Assembly: GCA_965641885.1 (NCBI GenBank)
Contig: OZ282574.1
Location: forward strand, 3,472,001 to 3,536,000
Direction: 5' to 3'
Origin: Pseudophaeobacter sp965641885
GTDB lineage: Bacteria > Pseudomonadota > Alphaproteobacteria > Rhodobacterales > Rhodobacteraceae
Length of the DNA: 64,000 nucleotides
The notes below the pieces were generated by a model that saw only the letters and a program-made list of their open reading frames with translations, was not told the origin of the DNA and ran no database searches. The position numbers were made by a program, and so were the translations under genes. Shown here in pieces: positions 44,473 through 57,890 of the stretch; within the stretch, counting starts at the first letter, position 1; each line of letters starts with the position of its first letter.

Positions 44473-44506
44473 CCTTTCGTTAACTTGGGCCTTTCGTTAA
44501 CTTGGG
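44473..44506. repeat. Perfect 17-bp tandem duplication
   Basis: CCTTTCGTTAACTTGGG occurs at 44473-44489 and again at 44490-44506 without a mismatch. It lies in the gap between the GntR gene and the rRNA operon terminator. It contains GTTAAC, itself a palindrome. Confidence 0.85.
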
Positions 44507-44600
44507 TTCGTGCAATCAAGGCAGAAGCCACGACGATCCTTCGCAGCATGCTTTCAGAGATCAGGCTCAGCCTGAGCAGCCCCAAACTGCCCCTACTGCT

Positions 44601-44632
44601 TCAAAACGACAAATCCGCCCTAGATGGCGGCT
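44601..44632 (-). terminator. Candidate rRNA operon terminator
   Basis: Reading the minus strand, CCGCC (44630-44626), a 6-nt loop and GGCGG (44619-44615) form a hairpin, followed by ATTTGTCGTTTTG. It lies 33 nt after the end of tRNA-fMet, as expected for the end of the rRNA transcript. Confidence 0.5.
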
Positions 44633-44664
44633 GTTGTATGATGTTGTTATGGTGGTGTTTGGTT

Positions 44665-44741
<77 letters not shown>

Positions 44742-44920
44742 ACACTTTTTGGGCTACGGCGCGGAGCGCTAGTTGAGCCCGGTTTGTCCTATCGCCTATT
44801 GGGCTAGTTTAGGACGTTTGCAACACATCCGGTATGAGATGCTGCGTGTCTCCCTTCAGGGATATTTTTCTGAAGGGATATGTAATTTGTAATCGTTATG
44901 AGTTTTTGGATTTTACTAAG

Positions 44921-45034
44921 TTTGGCAGTGACCTACTCTCCCACGACTTAAGCCGCAGTACCATTGGCGCTAAGGCACTTAACTTCCGGGTTCGGGATGG
45001 GACCGGGTGTTTTGCTCTCGCTATCGCCACCAAA
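44921..45034 (-). rRNA. rrf: 5S ribosomal RNA
   Basis: About 114 nt. The minus strand contains the conserved CCCATCCCGAACCCGGAAGTTAAG block and GGGAGAGTAGGTC, with complementary ends TTTGGTGGC and GTCACTGCCAAA. It lies between 23S and tRNA-fMet. Ends are estimated. Confidence 0.95.
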
Positions 45035-45232
45035 CTGAGAAAAATCCAACTCCGATGTGCTTGCAGAGCAAGCGCATTGTGCGGCAGGCAGGGTATTTGC
45101 TATGCAAATACCCGTTGCCGCACATCAGTTACGTCACCTTAGGTTTCGCAACTGAACATCGGGAGAAACAATCAATATGTCGTCTTTGTCATGTGGTGCT
45201 TTTTGGTCTTGAGGCTGTCTATTACTAGATCA

Positions 45233-48080
<2,848 letters not shown>

Positions 48081-48637
48081 CTGATCCAGAAATAGATAGC
48101 CTTTATAATGTCCTACCGCTTCGCTACTTGAGGACTTTAGTAAGTCAACAAACGGCGAAGGCCAGAACAAAAAAGAACCATCGGGACATCGGAAGCTGGT
48201 AAGAAACCGATGCCACAATCTCTAGACCAAAAAGTTACTTTCCCGCATCTATGACGTTATGCGTCTTACTACTAACGGTGTGATGTCGGTCGCACCCCCT
48301 TCGCAAAACATACGCCATAAATACAATTGGTTCCAAATCCGTGCGGAGATGGAACCGGGTTAGTGTACTTGACTTGGACAACTCTGTCGTTTCAGTCTGG
48401 CATACCCTGGGACGTCCGAGGAAACAGACGTATTCCAAAGCTCGCTTCACATGATTTCTGTCCAATCGCCTGACGGCAACTAAAGGACACCCGAAGGCCA
48501 TGATCAGCACCAATCTGAGATCATCCCCTCACTCGGGGCGATCAACAGGTTGTTGATTGTTTCTCTCTTAACGATGTCAATTCGTCCAATTGGACGGTTA
48601 AGAACTGCGCACAGTGCTTAACGGTCAAATCGAGTAA
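48081..48637 (-). other. tRNA-Ala to 23S spacer
   Basis: This 557-nt transcribed spacer lies between tRNA-Ala and 23S. I see no additional tRNA or gene, only pre-rRNA processing sequence. Confidence 0.6.
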
Positions 48638-48713
48638 TGGTGGAGCCTAGGAGGATCGAACTCCTGACCTCCTGAATGCAAATCAGGCGCTCTCCCAGCT
48701 GAGCTAAGGCCCC
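48638..48713 (-). tRNA. tRNA-Ala (UGC)
   Basis: A 76-nt cloverleaf on the minus strand starting GGGGCCTTAGCTCAG, anticodon loop TTTGCAT, T-loop GTTCGATCC and encoded CCA. It is the usual second spacer tRNA of alphaproteobacterial rRNA operons. Confidence 0.96.
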
Positions 48714-48734
48714 ATCTTAATCCCGAAGGATGAG

Positions 48735-50540
<1,806 letters not shown>

Positions 50541-50541
50541 A

Positions 50542-50557
50542 AGCATCTTGCGATGCT
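50542..50557 (-). promoter_or_regulatory. GNRA hairpin at the 16S 5' border
   Basis: AGCATC-GCAA-GATGCT on the minus strand is a perfect 6-bp stem with a GCAA tetraloop immediately before 16S. Its near copy follows 16S at 48959-48978. Probably part of the pre-16S processing structure. Confidence 0.5.
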
Positions 50558-50850
50558 GTCCTTGACGTTCGAACCTCTGCACATCTCCAATACTCAGGGT
50601 CACCTTTGGGGGCAGACCCATATGTTCACCCGGCTAAGGATTGAACACGCATTGGAAGTCATCTGTTTGATTGTGCTTCAGGTTATCCAAAGATAACAAG
50701 AAACCACTCAAACAGTGAAGCTGACACTCTATCATCGCGCTACCGCATCACCACAAGGGCTAAACAGCAGAACTAAGAGCGTTGATATACAGACGTTGAT
50801 CCATCGAAATGAACCAAACCGCCCACATATCTCTTCAGTTACTATCAATT

Positions 50851-50862
50851 TCAAAGAGCAAC
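50851..50862 (-). promoter_or_regulatory. boxA antitermination element
   Basis: The minus strand reads TTGCTCTTTGAA, close to the bacterial rRNA boxA consensus TGCTCTTTAACA. It sits in the leader about 190 nt downstream of the predicted promoter, as expected for NusB/NusE-dependent antitermination. Confidence 0.7.
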
Positions 50863-51049
50863 AATCAGAAGGCCAAAACAAGACCGATGCGCCAATCTCT
50901 CAGCGCGCCCGCCTCAACAAACCTTCCAAATGCCCCAGTCTCTCCTGAGCGTCTCAGCTGTCTCTCCAACCTGTCCCGACCGTCTCTCCGGCCCGTCCGA
51001 AGCGTCCCAGCCTCCCCCCAACTGCGTATCGTCGCTGCCGGTAGAGGGG

Positions 51050-51078
51050 GTTCTAGTGTTAACTCAACAAAGCCGCAA
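51050..51078 (-). promoter_or_regulatory. Predicted rRNA operon promoter
   Basis: On the minus strand TTGCGG (51078-51073), a 17-bp spacer and TAGAAC (51055-51050) form a sigma-70-type promoter. Transcription would start near 51042 and read into the boxA-containing leader. Confidence 0.55.
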
Positions 51079-51369
51079 GGCATAAATCACCTTTTCCAAA
51101 ACTTTCCGCAAAGAAACCGTTACAACTTCATAAAATCAAGGACTTATACAATAATTCCCTTCAAATTCATGACCAAAAACAAAGCCCAAAGCGTCTTCTG
51201 CGGGCCATAATACAGGCCCCATTTTGACATTTCAAACTTACCCACAGAGTTACCCACAAAATCACATCCGAATCTGATGACCCGGATGCTGTTCTCATGA
51301 GGGCGCACGGGTTTTGCACCGAAATCTTTACGCCAGCCCCCTGCAAACGGGGCGGATAGGTTGCGACGC

Positions 51370-52095
51370 TCAGCCCTCCAGAGCATTGAGCCCGTCTACA
51401 AGCTGATCCCCCATGCCCGAATTTTCCATATGTATGCGCAAACGCTGGTTATAGCCGTCAGGCGTGTTCAGGGCCTCTATCAGATCTTGCGCCCCTGTCT
51501 CACTCAGACTTGAGGAAATCAGCATACGCAAGAAAGCCTCGCCCTGTGCCGGGTCAGAAACACGGGCTCCAAGCCAGCTGGCGGCATCAGCTGTTAGACG
51601 TGCTATGGGCGACAAGACAGCCTGCGCGCAGAGATAGGCCTCAAGTTCTTGCGCGTTGCGCAGGAAAAACACCCTGTTGCGCGGCGCAAACAGGGCGTTC
51701 AACAACTCAGCGCGCCCCAGCGCCATAATGGCAGAGTCGCCCTGGGCAATGCCGGGAAACGGTATCATCACCGCCTCTGCGCGCGCCGGGACAACAAGGG
51801 CTGCGATCTGCTCAAGGTCAGCCCCGGCCATAAACGACACCACCTGCTGCCCGGCCCGGAAAGTGAGCCTGCCGAGGATCTCAGGCGCAGCCTCCAGCAT
51901 CAGCCCGAGAAAGACCACCTGGCTCTGATCCAGGATCTCCTGCAGCTCTGCCACCCGAACCTCAGAAATTTCCGCCGCCAACTGGGCTGAGCGCGCCTGG
52001 GAGCGGGCACTGACAAGGATCTCATGCTCCCTCCCCGCAAGCCCCCGCACAACGGCCGCTGCAATGGTGCCAGTCCCAATGAACCCCAGTCGCAT
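51370..52095 (-). CDS. ProC-like pyrroline-5-carboxylate reductase family protein
   Basis: A 241-residue NADP-binding reductase. The Rossmann start is LGFIGTGTIAAAVVRGL, and the central block VVSFMAGADLEQIAALV with VMIPFPGIAQGDSAIMAL corresponds to the P5CR VVSI-AG and R-x-MPN regions, although the MPN is PFP. The C-terminal helical dimerisation domain is shorter than in ProC (usually about 265-280 residues in total). It is 17 nt after the StcD-like gene and probably cotranscribed. It may act on a cyclic imine or amino-acid intermediate of betaine breakdown; strict P5C reductase activity is uncertain. Confidence 0.72.
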   Translation of the reverse strand: MRLGFIGTGTIAAAVVRGLAGREHEILVSARSQARSAQLAAEISEVRVAELQEILDQSQVVFLGLMLEAAPEILGRLTFRAGQQVVSFMAGADLEQIAALVVPARAEAVMIPFPGIAQGDSAIMALGRAELLNALFAPRNRVFFLRNAQELEAYLCAQAVLSPIARLTADAASWLGARVSDPAQGEAFLRMLISSSLSETGAQDLIEALNTPDGYNQRLRIHMENSGMGDQLVDGLNALEG

Positions 52096-52112
52096 CTTAT
52101 ATACCCCTCACA

Positions 52113-54158
52113 TTATATGTCTTTCATCAGGCGCAGCGCGTCATAGATCGCAGCATGCGTGTTGCGGGCTGCAACCGCGTCCCCGATGCGAAACAGCTGA
52201 AAGCTGCCGTCCGGATAAGAGATCAGTTGCTGAGTCCGCCCCTCAATGAGGGCCTGCTGATCCACTTCGCCACGGTTTGACGCCAACTCTTTCAGGTCAA
52301 AATACAAATCATCCAGCGGCAGGGTGCCGTAGTTCACCACCACCTGATCATACTGCGCCTCTGAGGTATGCGCACTGTAGTCGGTGCCGATTGTGGCCCT
52401 CAGCCGATTGCCATCAGGCATGACCGAAAGCAGGCGTCGCGCAACGGTGAAACTCACATCCTTCTCCTGCAGCGCCCGCATATAGGGCACCAGATTCATC
52501 GCCATGATATCGGAGGCAAAGGTGCGGTCCGGCGTCATCACCTCGACACGGGCTCCGGCATTGGCTGCGACTTCTGCGGCCATCACACCGGGGTGGTCGC
52601 CGCTTTCGTCATAGATCAGCACGTTGGAGCCGGGTTTTACGTCGCCGGAAATGATATCCCAGCTGGTAACGACATTGGCGGCCTCTTCTGAGGTTTCATG
52701 CAGCATTGTATTGGGCAGCCCGCCAGTGGCGACAATCACCACATCGGGATTGAGCGCGGTAACATCCGCAGCCTCGGCCCAGGTGTTAAAACGGAACTCA
52801 ACATCACGGGCGGCGCATTGGGCCATGCGCCAGTCGATGATCGAGATCATTTCGGCCCGGCGCGGGTTTTGAACTGTGAGGCGGATCTGGCCGCCGGGAT
52901 CTGCAGCCGCTTCAAACACCGTCACATCATGACCGCGCTCAGCCGCGACCCGGGCCGCCTCAAGGCCGCCGGGGCCCGCGCCAATCACCACCACCTTCTT
53001 TTTTACATCTGCAGGCGGGATATCATGGGGCATCGTCACCTCACGTCCAGTGGCCGCGTTGTGAATGCACAGGGCCTCACCGGCCTGATAGATGCGGTCC
53101 AGACAATAGGTGGCGCCAACGCAGGGGCGAATGTCATCTTCGCGCCCCTCGATAATTTTGCGCACCACATGCGGGTCCGCCATATGGGCGCGGGTCATGC
53201 CCACCATATCCAGCAGCCCGGCCGAGACCGCATGGCGTGCGGTCGCCACATCGGGAATTTTTGAGGCATGGAACACTGGCATGCCGGTGGCTGCGCGCAC
53301 CGAGCCGGCAAAATCCAGATGCGGCGCGCCCTTCATCCCCTGCACCGGGATCATATCGGTCATCGCCGGGTCGGTATGAATACGGCCGCGATTGACATTG
53401 AGATAGTCAATCTGGCCGGTTTCTTTCAGGATCCGGGCAATCTCTACGCCCATCTCAGGGGTGATGCCGCCCGCATGCGCCTCATCCGGGGCAAAGCGCA
53501 CGCCAAGCACAAAATCATCCCCCACCCTCGCACGCACAGCGGCAATAATATCGGTGGTCAGCCGCATCCGGTTTTCAAGCAGATCTTTGCCGTAAGGCCC
53601 CTCAAGGTCATTGGTCAGCGGTGAGATAAACTGATCCAGCAGGTGGCCATGGGTCATGATCTCAACCCCGTCCATGCCTCCCCCTTTCATGCGCTCAGCC
53701 GCATCGGCAAAATCAGAGATGACCCGCGCGATGTCCCAGTCCTCGGCCAGTTTGGGAAAGGCATGATGGGCCGGCTCCCGGTGGCGGGTTGAGGAAATCG
53801 CAGGCAGCCAGTCGCCTTTGTTCCAATGGGTGCGCCGCCCCAGATGGGTGAGCTGGATCATCACCGCCGCGCCGTGCTCATGCACCTGATCGGTCATATT
53901 GCGGATCCAGGGCACCACCTCGTCCTTATAGGCGAGGATATTGTTGAACACGGGCGGGCTGTTGCGCGACACCGCCGCCGAGCCTGCTGTCATGGTCAGC
54001 GCCACACCTGCCTTGGCCCGTTCGGCGTGATAGGCCGCATAGCGCTGTTTTGGCATGCCATCCTCGGGGTAGGCCGGCTCGTGGCTGGTGGTCATGATCC
54101 GATTGCGCAGAGTCAGGTGTTTCAACTGGTAGGGTTGCAGCAGCGGATCATTGGACAT
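52113..54158 (-). CDS. N-methylproline demethylase-like (StcD/TMADH family) flavoprotein
   Basis: A 681-residue protein of the old-yellow-enzyme/trimethylamine dehydrogenase type. Residues 1-350 form the FMN TIM barrel (QLTHLGRR, GVEIMTHGHLLDQFISP, RFAPDEAHAGG). Residues 385-681 form the FAD/NAD region (VVVIGAGPGGLEAARVAAERGH). The iron-sulfur region has C346-x5-C352-x11-C364; the second of the four TMADH cluster cysteines is Ala349 (GCC codon). It resembles StcD, which demethylates N-methylproline in stachydrine breakdown. The start at 54158 gives the family N-terminus and has AGGAG about 12 nt upstream. It lies 103 nt after the MttB-like gene. Substrate is inferred. Confidence 0.82.
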   Translation of the reverse strand: MSNDPLLQPYQLKHLTLRNRIMTTSHEPAYPEDGMPKQRYAAYHAERAKAGVALTMTAGSAAVSRNSPPVFNNILAYKDEVVPWIRNMTDQVHEHGAAVMIQLTHLGRRTHWNKGDWLPAISSTRHREPAHHAFPKLAEDWDIARVISDFADAAERMKGGGMDGVEIMTHGHLLDQFISPLTNDLEGPYGKDLLENRMRLTTDIIAAVRARVGDDFVLGVRFAPDEAHAGGITPEMGVEIARILKETGQIDYLNVNRGRIHTDPAMTDMIPVQGMKGAPHLDFAGSVRAATGMPVFHASKIPDVATARHAVSAGLLDMVGMTRAHMADPHVVRKIIEGREDDIRPCVGATYCLDRIYQAGEALCIHNAATGREVTMPHDIPPADVKKKVVVIGAGPGGLEAARVAAERGHDVTVFEAAADPGGQIRLTVQNPRRAEMISIIDWRMAQCAARDVEFRFNTWAEAADVTALNPDVVIVATGGLPNTMLHETSEEAANVVTSWDIISGDVKPGSNVLIYDESGDHPGVMAAEVAANAGARVEVMTPDRTFASDIMAMNLVPYMRALQEKDVSFTVARRLLSVMPDGNRLRATIGTDYSAHTSEAQYDQVVVNYGTLPLDDLYFDLKELASNRGEVDQQALIEGRTQQLISYPDGSFQLFRIGDAVAARNTHAAIYDALRLMKDI

Positions 54159-54261
54159 CGACGTGTTTTCTCCTAGGAGGGGACCTTGGGTGTGGGTCGG
54201 TATAGAGGGATTGAAGCTGAACCTGCCCAGCAAGTACAGCCCCGGTTAGAATGAGCGGCAG

Positions 54262-55824
54262 CTAGTACCAGGCATCTGGGGCGGCATCTTTGGCTTTGGT
54301 TATGAATTCCCGCAGCGCCTCATCGGTGCCGGGGTCAATTGCGGGGGCCTCATAGGCGGCCAGTTGCGCCTTCCAGCGGGCATTGGCGCGGGTGGCGGCA
54401 TCCAGACCGCCCTTCTCGTCCCAGGTTTCCCAGGGCTGGTGGTCATCCACAGCGCTGTCCCAATAGGCCGTCTGGTAATGGCGCAGCGTGTGCTGGGTGG
54501 CAAACAAGTGCTGCCCCGGCCCGCCTTCGGCCAGAGCATCAAATCCTAATGTGTCCTCGTTGACCTCAAAGCCCTTGAGGTAAGAATGCAGCGCGCCGCA
54601 CATATCCGTGTCGAGGATGAATTTCTCGTAGGACATCGACAGCAGACCATCCAAAAAACCCGCCGAATGCAGGATATAGTTTGCCCCGGACTGCACCGCC
54701 GACATCATCGACATCATCGACTGCTGCATCGCCTGGCCATCTGGCAGCTTTGAGGTTGAGAAATTGCCGGCACAGCGCAGCGGCAACTTTAATCTGCGCG
54801 CCAGCTGCCCCATCGCCAGCGAGCCTAAGGCCGGCTCAGGTGTGCCAAAAGTGGGCGAGCCAGAGCGCAGCGACATCGAGCTGATAAAAGACGCCAACAC
54901 CGCCGGTGCGCCCGGGCGCACCAGTTGGGTAATCGCGCAAGACACCATGCTTTCGGCCAGACACTGCGCCAGGGATCCCGCCATCGTCAACGGAGCCACA
55001 GCCCCCCCCAACAGAAAGGGCAGATGGATCGTGCCCTGCCCCGCCGCCGCGTAAGTACGGATGCCCCTGGAGGTCACCCCGTCTATCACCAACGGCGAGG
55101 TGGTGTTAAAATTACCCATGATGACGCAGTTTTGGTCGACAAAATCGGTGCCAAACAGAATGCGGCACATCGCGATACTGTCCTCGGCGCGCTCGGGGGC
55201 GGTAATGGATCCCAGAAAGGCCCGGTCCGAATAGCGCATATGGGCGTAGACCATGTCAAGATGACGCTTGTTCACCGCCACATCCGTAGGCTCGCAAATG
55301 GTGCCACCTGAGTGATGCAGATTGGGGCTCATCTGGGCCAATTTCACGAAATTCTCAAAATCCTCAATGGTGCCGTAGCGCCGCCCGTGATCGAGATCCA
55401 TCACAAAGGGCGAGCCATAAGAGGGCGCAAAGACCATGGCATCGCCGCCGATCTCGACAGAGTTGGCCGGGTTGCGCGCAACCTGCGTAAAACGCTCCGG
55501 TGCGGTTTTCAGGATCTCGCGGATCATGCCCGGGGCAAACTTAAGGCTCCAGCTGTCTTTGGTCAGATCCGTAACCTGCGCGCCTGCGTCGCGAAACAAA
55601 TCCACCACTTCAGGATCGTCGCGAAATTCCACGCCAATCTCAGCCATGATCCGCTCCGCCGTTGCCTCGATCTGGCACAGGCTGTCCTCGGACAGGATGT
55701 CATAGGTCGGAATTTTGCGGGAAATATAAGGCACACGCAAATGGTCGTTCTGTCCCGGCTCGGCCGAGCGGCCCGCACCGCGACGCACCCGGCGCCCCCG
55801 CGTCTTTAGCTGTAGTTCACTCAT
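54262..55824 (-). CDS. Non-pyrrolysine MttB family methyltransferase
   Basis: A 520-residue trimethylamine methyltransferase (MttB) superfamily protein. Characteristic blocks are RIMAEIGVEFRDDPEVVDLF, VFAPSYGSPFVMDLDHGRR, HHSGGTICEPTDVAVNKRH and LPFLLGGAVAPLTMAGSLAQ. The frame is intact, so there is no in-frame amber codon and no pyrrolysine. Such proteins transfer a methyl group from quaternary amines (glycine betaine, proline betaine) to a corrinoid protein. No corrinoid protein gene is adjacent. The start at 55824 has AGGGAGG upstream. It leads the operon with the StcD-like and ProC-like genes and diverges from a TetR gene. Confidence 0.86.
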   Translation of the reverse strand: MSELQLKTRGRRVRRGAGRSAEPGQNDHLRVPYISRKIPTYDILSEDSLCQIEATAERIMAEIGVEFRDDPEVVDLFRDAGAQVTDLTKDSWSLKFAPGMIREILKTAPERFTQVARNPANSVEIGGDAMVFAPSYGSPFVMDLDHGRRYGTIEDFENFVKLAQMSPNLHHSGGTICEPTDVAVNKRHLDMVYAHMRYSDRAFLGSITAPERAEDSIAMCRILFGTDFVDQNCVIMGNFNTTSPLVIDGVTSRGIRTYAAAGQGTIHLPFLLGGAVAPLTMAGSLAQCLAESMVSCAITQLVRPGAPAVLASFISSMSLRSGSPTFGTPEPALGSLAMGQLARRLKLPLRCAGNFSTSKLPDGQAMQQSMMSMMSAVQSGANYILHSAGFLDGLLSMSYEKFILDTDMCGALHSYLKGFEVNEDTLGFDALAEGGPGQHLFATQHTLRHYQTAYWDSAVDDHQPWETWDEKGGLDAATRANARWKAQLAAYEAPAIDPGTDEALREFITKAKDAAPDAWY

Positions 55825-55871
55825 CCTGCGACCTCCCTGAACAACCCCGCACAACACTGCACAACAGTATC

Positions 55872-55908
55872 TCGACATATGTGTCGACAAAATCGTCTCA
55901 CCTGTCAA
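55872..55908. promoter_or_regulatory. Candidate TetR operator overlapping the MttB promoter
   Basis: TCGACA-TATG-TGTCGA (55872-55887) is a perfect inverted repeat. On the minus strand a consensus TTGACA (55908-55903) lies 17-18 bp upstream of it, placing the -10 region of the MttB operon inside the palindrome. That is the arrangement expected for repression by the divergent TetR protein. Confidence 0.55.
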
Positions 55909-55948
55909 TACCATTGCGACTTGCCTATGTCGGTGTTAGGACATCTGC

Positions 55949-56590
55949 ATGAATATGCAGGACAGATCCCGCCCGCCAACCTCCGAGGAGGCCTGGCTCA
56001 CAGCTGCCTATGACGCGCTGACCGAAAGTGGCGTGGAAGCGGTAAAAATCATGCCTCTGGCCAAAAACCTTGGGGTGTCGCGCACCAGTTTCTATTGGCA
56101 TTTCAAGGATCGCGAGGCGCTTTTAGAGGCCATCATCCAACATTGGGAAGACAAAAACACCGGCAATCTGGTGGCCCGCACCCAAGCCTATGCTGGCAAT
56201 GTCTTTGAGGCGATTTTTAACCTGTTCGACTGCTGGCTGGATGAGGCGCTGTTTGATTCACGACTGGATCTGGCGATCCGCAATTGGGCCCGCAACGATG
56301 CCGACCTGCAAACCCGCCTAGATCTGGCTGATGCGCGCCGCGAGACCGCTATGGCGGAGATGCTGCACCGCTTTGGCTACGCGCCGGAGACGGCTTTGGT
56401 ACGGGCACGCACCATGATCTACACCCAGATCGGCTATATCTCGATGCGGATTCATGAGCAGGAAGACAGGCGCCTTGCCCTAATGCCTGACTACGTCGAG
56501 GTTTTTACCGGCCGCAAACCCGCGCAGGCCGATATTGACCGCTTCATGTCACGCCACCCGCGCGCAGTGACGGGTCAGGCAATTCCGTAA
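55949..56590 (+). CDS. TetR family regulator divergent from the MttB operon
   Basis: A 213-residue regulator. The N-terminal HTH contains AWLTAAYDALTESGVEAVKI and LGVSRTSFYWHFKDREALLEAI (about 10-62). The C-terminal helical part is typical of the family without a recognisable ligand class. Being divergent from the MttB-like gene, with a perfect palindrome between them, it probably controls methylated-amine catabolism. Its 3' end overlaps the convergent LysR gene by 47 nt. Confidence 0.9.
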   Translation: MNMQDRSRPPTSEEAWLTAAYDALTESGVEAVKIMPLAKNLGVSRTSFYWHFKDREALLEAIIQHWEDKNTGNLVARTQAYAGNVFEAIFNLFDCWLDEALFDSRLDLAIRNWARNDADLQTRLDLADARRETAMAEMLHRFGYAPETALVRARTMIYTQIGYISMRIHEQEDRRLALMPDYVEVFTGRKPAQADIDRFMSRHPRAVTGQAIP

Positions 56591-57452
56591 ACTGGCTGTG
56601 ATGCTTGCGAAAATAAGCGCGTATCTCGTCCTTCAGCAGGCGCGTCTTATTGGACTGCATGAGGTCACGATGGCTCAGCACCCAGATCGGCGCATAGTCT
56701 TGTGGCGAGATGCCAGCCAAGGGCATCAGATCGCGGTGGCTACGCGCCAGAAAGAGCGGCATCCTGACAGCCCCCATGCCCGCCCGCGCCGCCGCCACCA
56801 TAGCGGTCATGTCGTCAAAGCGACCGCGCACCCGGTAATTCGGGTAGGACGCCAGGGCATGTTCTGGTGGCTTATCATAGCCGCTATAGATCACCCAGTT
56901 GAGGCGCGCATCAGGGTCGCGCGCTGCGGCTGCCGCATTCGCCTCTGTGGCGAAACAGGCGTTCCGCTGCCCGCACAAGCGATGCCCGACCAGGCTATCC
57001 CCCGGCGAGGCGCTGATCCGAAGCGCCAGATCTGCCTCGCGCCGCGCAAGATCCAGAACCTCATTTGTGGCGCGTACTGTCAGCTCGATATCCGGGTATA
57101 GCCTGCTAAATTTGGCGATGAGAGGCGCCAGATGGTACTGGATCAACAGCTGTGGCGCGGTCAGGACCAATGGCCCGGCGAGGCTTTGGTCGCGTCCCGC
57201 CAACTGGCGCATGACCTGATGTTCTTCCGCCTCCATACGGGTGGCTGCCGCTGCCAGATCCCGCGCCTCTTCTGTCGCGCGGTAGCCCTCGGGTCGGCGT
57301 TCAAAAAGCGGGCGACCAAGCATACCCTCAACGCGCTGCACCCGGCGGGCAACAGTGGTATAGGTCACCCCGAGATCCAGGGCAGCGGTGGCCAGCGAGC
57401 CACCCCGCACCAGCGCCAGGATCGTGCGCATGTCATCCCAGTAGATCTGCAT
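56544..57452 (-). CDS. LysR family regulator
   Basis: A 302-residue regulator with an N-terminal winged HTH (MRTILALVRGGSLATAALDLGVTYTTVARRVQRVEGMLGRPLFER, about 8-53) and a substrate-binding-like C-terminus starting near residue 90. The start at 57452 is chosen because the HTH follows directly; an upstream in-frame start at 57530 would add a non-conserved extension. It diverges from the DUF1330 gene, which it probably regulates, and overlaps the TetR gene at its 3' end. Confidence 0.88.
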   Translation of the reverse strand: MQIYWDDMRTILALVRGGSLATAALDLGVTYTTVARRVQRVEGMLGRPLFERRPEGYRATEEARDLAAAATRMEAEEHQVMRQLAGRDQSLAGPLVLTAPQLLIQYHLAPLIAKFSRLYPDIELTVRATNEVLDLARREADLALRISASPGDSLVGHRLCGQRNACFATEANAAAAARDPDARLNWVIYSGYDKPPEHALASYPNYRVRGRFDDMTAMVAAARAGMGAVRMPLFLARSHRDLMPLAGISPQDYAPIWVLSHRDLMQSNKTRLLKDEIRAYFRKHHSQFTELPDPSLRAGGVT

Positions 57453-57455
57453 ACA

Positions 57456-57492
57456 AGCGTTTTTGCATGCTAGCCACGAAAATGCATGTGTT
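57456..57492. promoter_or_regulatory. Candidate LysR site between LysR and DUF1330 genes
   Basis: TTTGCATG near 57460 and AATGCATG near 57481 are near-direct repeats about 21 bp apart, and both cores are palindromic (GCATGC, ATGCAT). The position between divergent genes suits a LysR-type site. No footprint-level support. Confidence 0.3.
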
Positions 57493-57545
57493 TTCTCACG
57501 CAGCGCTCTGCCGCATGTGTCTCCCCTCACCTAAAAGGAACAACA

Positions 57546-57830
57546 ATGATGGTATATGCTTACGTAAACCTGATCGTCACCAACCCAGACTCCATGGTGG
57601 CCTACCGCAGCAAGGCCGGCGCCGCGCTTACAAAACATGGTGGTAAGGTCCTGAACGCTTCACCAAGCCAAACAATCATCGAAGGCACGCGAGATGCGAC
57701 AGGTCTGGGAGTCATTCTGGAATTTGCGACAGAAGCAGCCGCCCATGCCTGGATCAACGACCCGGACCTGCAGGAAACCCATGCTCTGCGCCGGGGCGCC
57801 GGAACCAGCACCATCACTTTGTTAGCTTAG
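57546..57830 (+). CDS. DUF1330 family protein
   Basis: The 94-residue protein has the ferredoxin-like alpha/beta layout of DUF1330: MVYAYVNLIVTNPDSMVAYRSK, then GGKVLNASPSQTIIEGTRDATGLGVILEF. Members are small, dimeric and of unknown biochemical function. AAGGAA lies 6 nt before the ATG at 57546 (a second ATG follows at once). It is divergent from the LysR gene. Confidence 0.8.
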   Translation: MMVYAYVNLIVTNPDSMVAYRSKAGAALTKHGGKVLNASPSQTIIEGTRDATGLGVILEFATEAAAHAWINDPDLQETHALRRGAGTSTITLLA

Positions 57831-57890
57831 GCCGCAAGCTCTCCCGCCCGTCGATCGAGGGTCAAGCCCCTCGCCTCCCGTTGGGCCCAG

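Larger units (their letters stand above)
50541..51369 (-). other. rRNA operon leader and upstream region (829 nt)
   Basis: From the promoter at 51050-51078 a leader of about 500 nt runs to 16S. It holds boxA at 50851-50862 and a GNRA hairpin at 50542-50557. Short open frames on the plus strand here are not credible genes. Upstream of the promoter (51079-51369) the sequence is AT-rich, possibly containing UP-type elements, and ends at the ProC-like gene stop. Confidence 0.7.

Noticed and set aside
50715..51210. Small plus-strand open frames (77 and 133 codons) upstream of 16S
   Set aside because: They overlap the rRNA leader, boxA and promoter on the other strand and lack ribosome binding sites and protein-like sequence.
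54262..55824. Pyrrolysine-containing MttB
   Set aside because: The frame has no in-frame amber codon, so this is the non-pyrrolysine branch of the family.
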